In this document: piece by piece, positions 29,340 to 32,712 of the stretch
Position numbering within the stretch: the first letter of the stretch is position 1
How the letters are laid out: every line of letters begins with the position of its first letter
Source of the DNA: Micractinium sp. NFX-FRZ
Taxonomy: Eukaryota > Chlorophyta > Trebouxiophyceae > Chlorellales > Chlorellaceae
Direction of reading: 5' to 3'
Assembly: GCA_029339195.1 (NCBI GenBank)
Contig: JAPTJF010000586.1
Coordinates: 1-32,712 of the forward strand
Length of the DNA stretch: 32,712 nt
Position numbers and translations under genes: made by a program
The notes under the pieces: generated by a model
The model's database searches: none
The model's input: the letters and a program-made list of their open reading frames with translations, nothing else
Told to the model about the DNA's origin: nothing

Positions 29340-32300
29340 ATGTCGGAGCGCGATATCGGACGGCCGGCGTCTCTGAGGCTTCTGAGCCTGTTGGCGGTGT
29401 GGCTTCTGTGCCACGCCGCGGCGGTCAAAGGTAAGGCTCAAGTATACGGAAGGGACAGGGGCGCACGCTAACACGATAACCAACGAACCACGCGTGCACG
29501 TTCACGGTCCGGGCGCCCTCACTCCCCTGCCCCCTGCGTTCAGGTCGCACAGAGGTACGTGTATAGCTCGTGTAGCGTGTTCGACGAGTTCCGGGAGGGG
29601 CGCCGGCGAGGGCGGCAAGGGTGCTTGGGCGGCCGGCACCGCGCGGCTCTCACTGCCGCCCCCTGCCCGCGCGCCGTCCCCAGCAGCCCCCCCCGCCTTG
29701 GGACCTGGTCTCCCACCCAGCCTCCCACTTGCAATGCCTCACTGCCGCCAATTTCTGCTTCTTATGTCAAGCCCGCGCTCACCGCCGCACCCTCCCCGCC
29801 CCTCCCCGTGCGCCGCTGCAGTGTGGAGACCCCCGCTGTGAGGCATGCAACACGTCTGGGGTGGGATGCAAGCTGTGCAAGGAGGGCTGGGGGCTGGATG
29901 CCTCCAAGGATTGCAAGCCGTGCACCACGCCCATGTGCACACGATGCGGCCCGCCAGACAAGTGCACCCAGTGCCAGACGTACCTTGTGCGCCAGCACAG
30001 CCCCTATTTTGCTGACAAGTGGCCCGTCTACCTCAGCGCAAACGGCACCTGCAAAAAGGTGCGTTCCCGGGTTTATCTTGGGTGGGTTGGGGTGTGAATC
30101 CGTGCCAGCAGCCCCCATTGCACGCCCCTGCTCTGGGCTCCGCTGTACCATGCACCCCCACATTCCCTCCCCCGCGCCCGTGCGCCCCACCCCGTCCCCT
30201 TCCCACGCCGCCAACCGCCCCGCCGCGCACCCCTACCCCGCCCGCCTGCCCCTCCTGCAGTGCCTGAACCACCCCTGGTACGGGGGCTGTGTGGCTTGCG
30301 ACTCTAACGGGCGCTGCAGCCGGTGCGGCAGCAGCACTGTTGAAGAAAACAGGTGAGCATGACGCTGCTTCCTTGTGGGCCCGCCAGAAGAGTGCACCAC
30401 CTCCCCCTTGCCTGCACCCCCTTGCCCTTGGCGGCACCCCCGACCGAGCCAGCTCAGCGCGTCATCCGAGGCCACGCACAGGGGTCTGCGTCGCACGGTT
30501 CGTTGCTGAAAATCAGAGGGCAAGCCCAAGCAAGCAAGCAAGCAAGCACCCTCTTCCTGGCCACAGGTTTTATGCCGGCTACCGGCCCACCCCCGTCAAC
30601 GGCACCTGCCTCGGTGAGCGAGGCTCGCCAGTTCATTAGGGTTTAGTTGGGTTTTGCTCCTTCCTTTTTGCGCTGCACCTTGCACATACTTGACCACACG
30701 CACACAACCCGCTACCATCTGTCCAAGCACCAACTCGGGCCGCGCCTCCTCTTTGCCCTTCCCTCCCAAAGTGATTCCACGTAGAGTGCATGCTGGGAGA
30801 ATCATGGGTCATGCGATTGCAGGTGGGATTAGCGCCCCGGCAGTAAGCTGTGCGAGCTGATATTGGTCAGCTTCCTTTCAATCAAGCGTTTCAATCAATT
30901 CACTTGTGTTGCCGCCGCCCCGTGTGTGGTCCACCTGCAGACTGCAACGACCCCCACTGCGCCCGGTGCACCGACACCGGGCGCTGCCTGGAATGCATCT
31001 CCAAGCCCTACGGGCGCTACCGGCACTGGGAGGCCCAAGGCTGGGGGTTCAACGCGCGCCGCCGCTGCACCGCGTGCACCGTGCCAAACTGTGTGCTGTG
31101 CGCGGCAGACTACACAAAGTGTGACGCCTGCCAGCCGGGGTACGGCTTCAGCGCCGAGCGGAGGCAGTGCCTGCCCTGGTGCGTGGGCGTGGTGATGTGG
31201 GTGTTGGGGGCGAGGAAGGGTGGGGTTGTGGCTGTGTCGGCAGCTGCAGGTGTGGAGGCGGAAGGGCGAAGAGGCTGCTGTGACTGCTGCCGCTGCTGCT
31301 GCCGCTGGTGCTGCTGCTTGGGAGCACTTGGCAGGGCCCAGTGTCGCCGTGCTGCGCTGCTAGAGGGGTTGGCAGTGGGTTTGCGGGGGCGCCTGCCAGG
31401 GTCAGACAGCCCTGAAGGCCACCCACCCCGCTCTCGCCCCGCTGCCCCCGCCCCGTGCTATCCCCCCGCCCGCAGCACAGAGGCTGCAAACTGCGCTGAG
31501 TGCGCGCAGGACTACACCCGCTGCACCGCCTGCCTCAATCCAGACCCCCCGGCAGCCCCACAGTACATCAGCAAGCAGGGGAAGTGCAAGGAGTGCAAGT
31601 AAGGCGGGCGGAGGGCACGTGCTGCTGCAAGGCGGGCAGGCTGGGATGGGAGGACGGCCAGCCCCCGACACGCCATGCAATCTGCAGTGGGGTTTGTGCG
31701 GGAGGTGCTATAGCTAGCTAGTTAGCAGTGGACTGTTCAGGCCTGACCAAGCATTTCCTGGCCTCCCTGCCCTTCGGCCCCGACCCTCCATGTAGCCTAG
31801 AGGGCTGCCTGAACTGCACAGCTGATGGCACGTGTGCAGCGTGCATTGTGGGCTACCGCCGGAAGTCCGACGGCACCTGCGCCCGCTGCAAGGTGGCCGG
31901 CTGCGCCGAGTGCCGCGCCAGCGTGAAGCAGTGCCAGAGGTGCCTGCCCGGCTTCTGGAGGGTCAGCTCCACGCTGTGCACGAGGTGAGGGGGTCAGGGA
32001 TAGCGGGGTGGGGCTGTGTCCCACTTGTGGGGCCTTGGGGGGAGTGTGACGGGGGGGCCTATGCTGCTGCACCCTCGCTGCTGCCGGCTGCTGCATCTGT
32101 TGCTGCTCTCGCTTGCCAGCGGGGGCCGGCACATTGCACCGTCAGCTGGCAAGTGCTCAGGGCGCCGTACACACGTCTGCACGCACCCCTCGCACACCCC
32201 GCTACTGCCCTGCAGCTGCAAGCCCAACTGCGGTGTGTGCACCAGCCCCACCAAGTGCACCCAGTGCGCTGCCGGCTTTGGCCTGGTGAAGGGCGCCTGC

Positions 32301-32426
32301 CTGCCCTGTGCCAACACAGAGGCGTGCAAGCGGTGCGACGGCAACCCGGCAAAGTGCCAGGCCTGCGGGCCCGCAGATCAGTACACCGCCGACGGCACCG
32401 GGCGCTGCATGCCGTGGTTTAAGTGA
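29340..32426 (+). CDS. Secreted cysteine-rich CxxC-repeat protein (9 exons, 412 aa)
   Basis: Exons: 29340-29430, 29544-29554, 29822-30058, 30261-30352, 30567-30613, 30941-31178, 31476-31598, 31796-31984, 32216-32426, totalling 1239 nt. The ATG at 29340 opens a signal peptide (SLRLLSLLAVWLLCHAAAV). The mature protein has about 60 cysteines in some 380 residues, mostly as CxxC pairs (CEAC, CKLC, CKPC, CTRC, CTQC and so on), resembling furin-like/growth-factor-receptor cysteine-rich repeats. No membrane helix or GPI-like tail was seen, so it is predicted secreted or wall-associated and disulfide-rich; function is unknown. The 11-nt exon 2 (29544-29554) is needed for frame: exon 1 ends in phase 1 and exon 3 starts in phase 0. 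Its flanks are strong (pyrimidine-rich acceptor, GTACGT donor). Introns keep CxxC units roughly intact. The stop is TGA at 32424. The gene is divergent from the proline-rich gene. Confidence 0.83.
30527..30547. repeat. (CAAG)n repeat in an intron of the CxxC gene
   Basis: About five caag units, 19 bases before the acceptor of exon 30567-30613. Confidence 0.85.
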
Positions 32427-32654
32427 CACTGCGGGACCGCCCACAACGGGCGTGCTCCAGCCGAGTGCACCCGCAGCGCCCCAACTCCCAAAGCCACCCG
32501 CGGCGATAAGAACAAATTCATGCATTCATTATTCAAGAATGAGGCAGTCAATGTTGAATGCACCACCACCCATGTGCCACGCAATGCTGCCCTCGCAAGA
32601 TGCTCCTCGTCCCCATATGACCCATCCATCCATCCTCGCGACGATCCCTGTCCA

Positions 32655-32655
<1 letters not shown>
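32427..32655. other. 3' flank of the CxxC gene
   Basis: Presumed 3' UTR. I see no TGTAA signal and no further gene; the sequence becomes AT-richer from 32505 to 32550. Confidence 0.5.

Positions 32656-32710
<55 letters not shown>
32656..32710. repeat. 55-base poly-C run at the right end
   Basis: Fifty-five C residues followed by TC, so the assembly passed just beyond the run. It is the reverse complement of the left-end G run. Confidence 0.95.

Positions 32711-32712
<2 letters not shown>

Overview
The window looks like nuclear DNA of a GC-rich unicellular green alga. Codons end almost always in G or C, introns are dense and short (62 placed here, most starting GTGAG or another GTG form and ending CAG), and the proteins have plant/algal relatives: plant-type leucine-rich repeats, a DMI1/CASTOR/POLLUX-family ion channel, a two-domain chromate transporter and proline-rich cell-surface proteins. 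A Chlorella-like trebouxiophyte would fit; that is an inference from style, not from a marker gene. No tRNA, rRNA, transposase, reverse transcriptase or CRISPR array was seen. The ends are a 71-base G run (left) and a 55-base C run (right).

I rebuilt six genes by hand, joining exons only where splice sites, reading phase and protein similarity agreed. From left to right: (1) minus strand, 654-5264, 11 exons, 573 aa, a secreted LRR protein; (2) minus strand, 6124-15394, 24 exons, 949 aa, a DMI1/CASTOR/POLLUX-family ion channel with an RCK-like module; (3) plus strand, 15711-16146, 2 exons, 105 aa, unknown; (4) minus strand, 17033-22802, 13 exons, 521 aa, a CHR-family chromate/anion transporter; (5) minus strand, 23460-27946, 9 exons, about 593 aa, a proline-rich single-pass surface protein; (6) plus strand, 29340-32426, 9 exons, 412 aa, a secreted CxxC protein with about 60 cysteines. 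Each splice model sums to a multiple of three without an internal stop. Genes 2 and 3 are divergent over 316 bp; genes 3 and 4 are convergent; genes 5 and 6 are divergent over 1.4 kb. There is no operon-like logic, but four of the six products are predicted membrane or secreted proteins of the surface or transport type.

The most unusual signal lies in the introns. In three genes, at least ten exon edges (30-60 bp of coding sequence, usually with the splice site) recur as degenerate copies inside the adjoining intron, mostly 108-146 bp away, once as an array of three to four copies. These look like tandem duplications across exon-intron junctions. Three of them supply a second splice site that would add an open, in-frame 36 or 46 residue insertion. 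In addition, 5 of 62 introns begin with GC instead of GT, two microexons (11 and 14 nt) are needed to keep frame, and a cluster of four inverted repeats lies upstream of gene 1.
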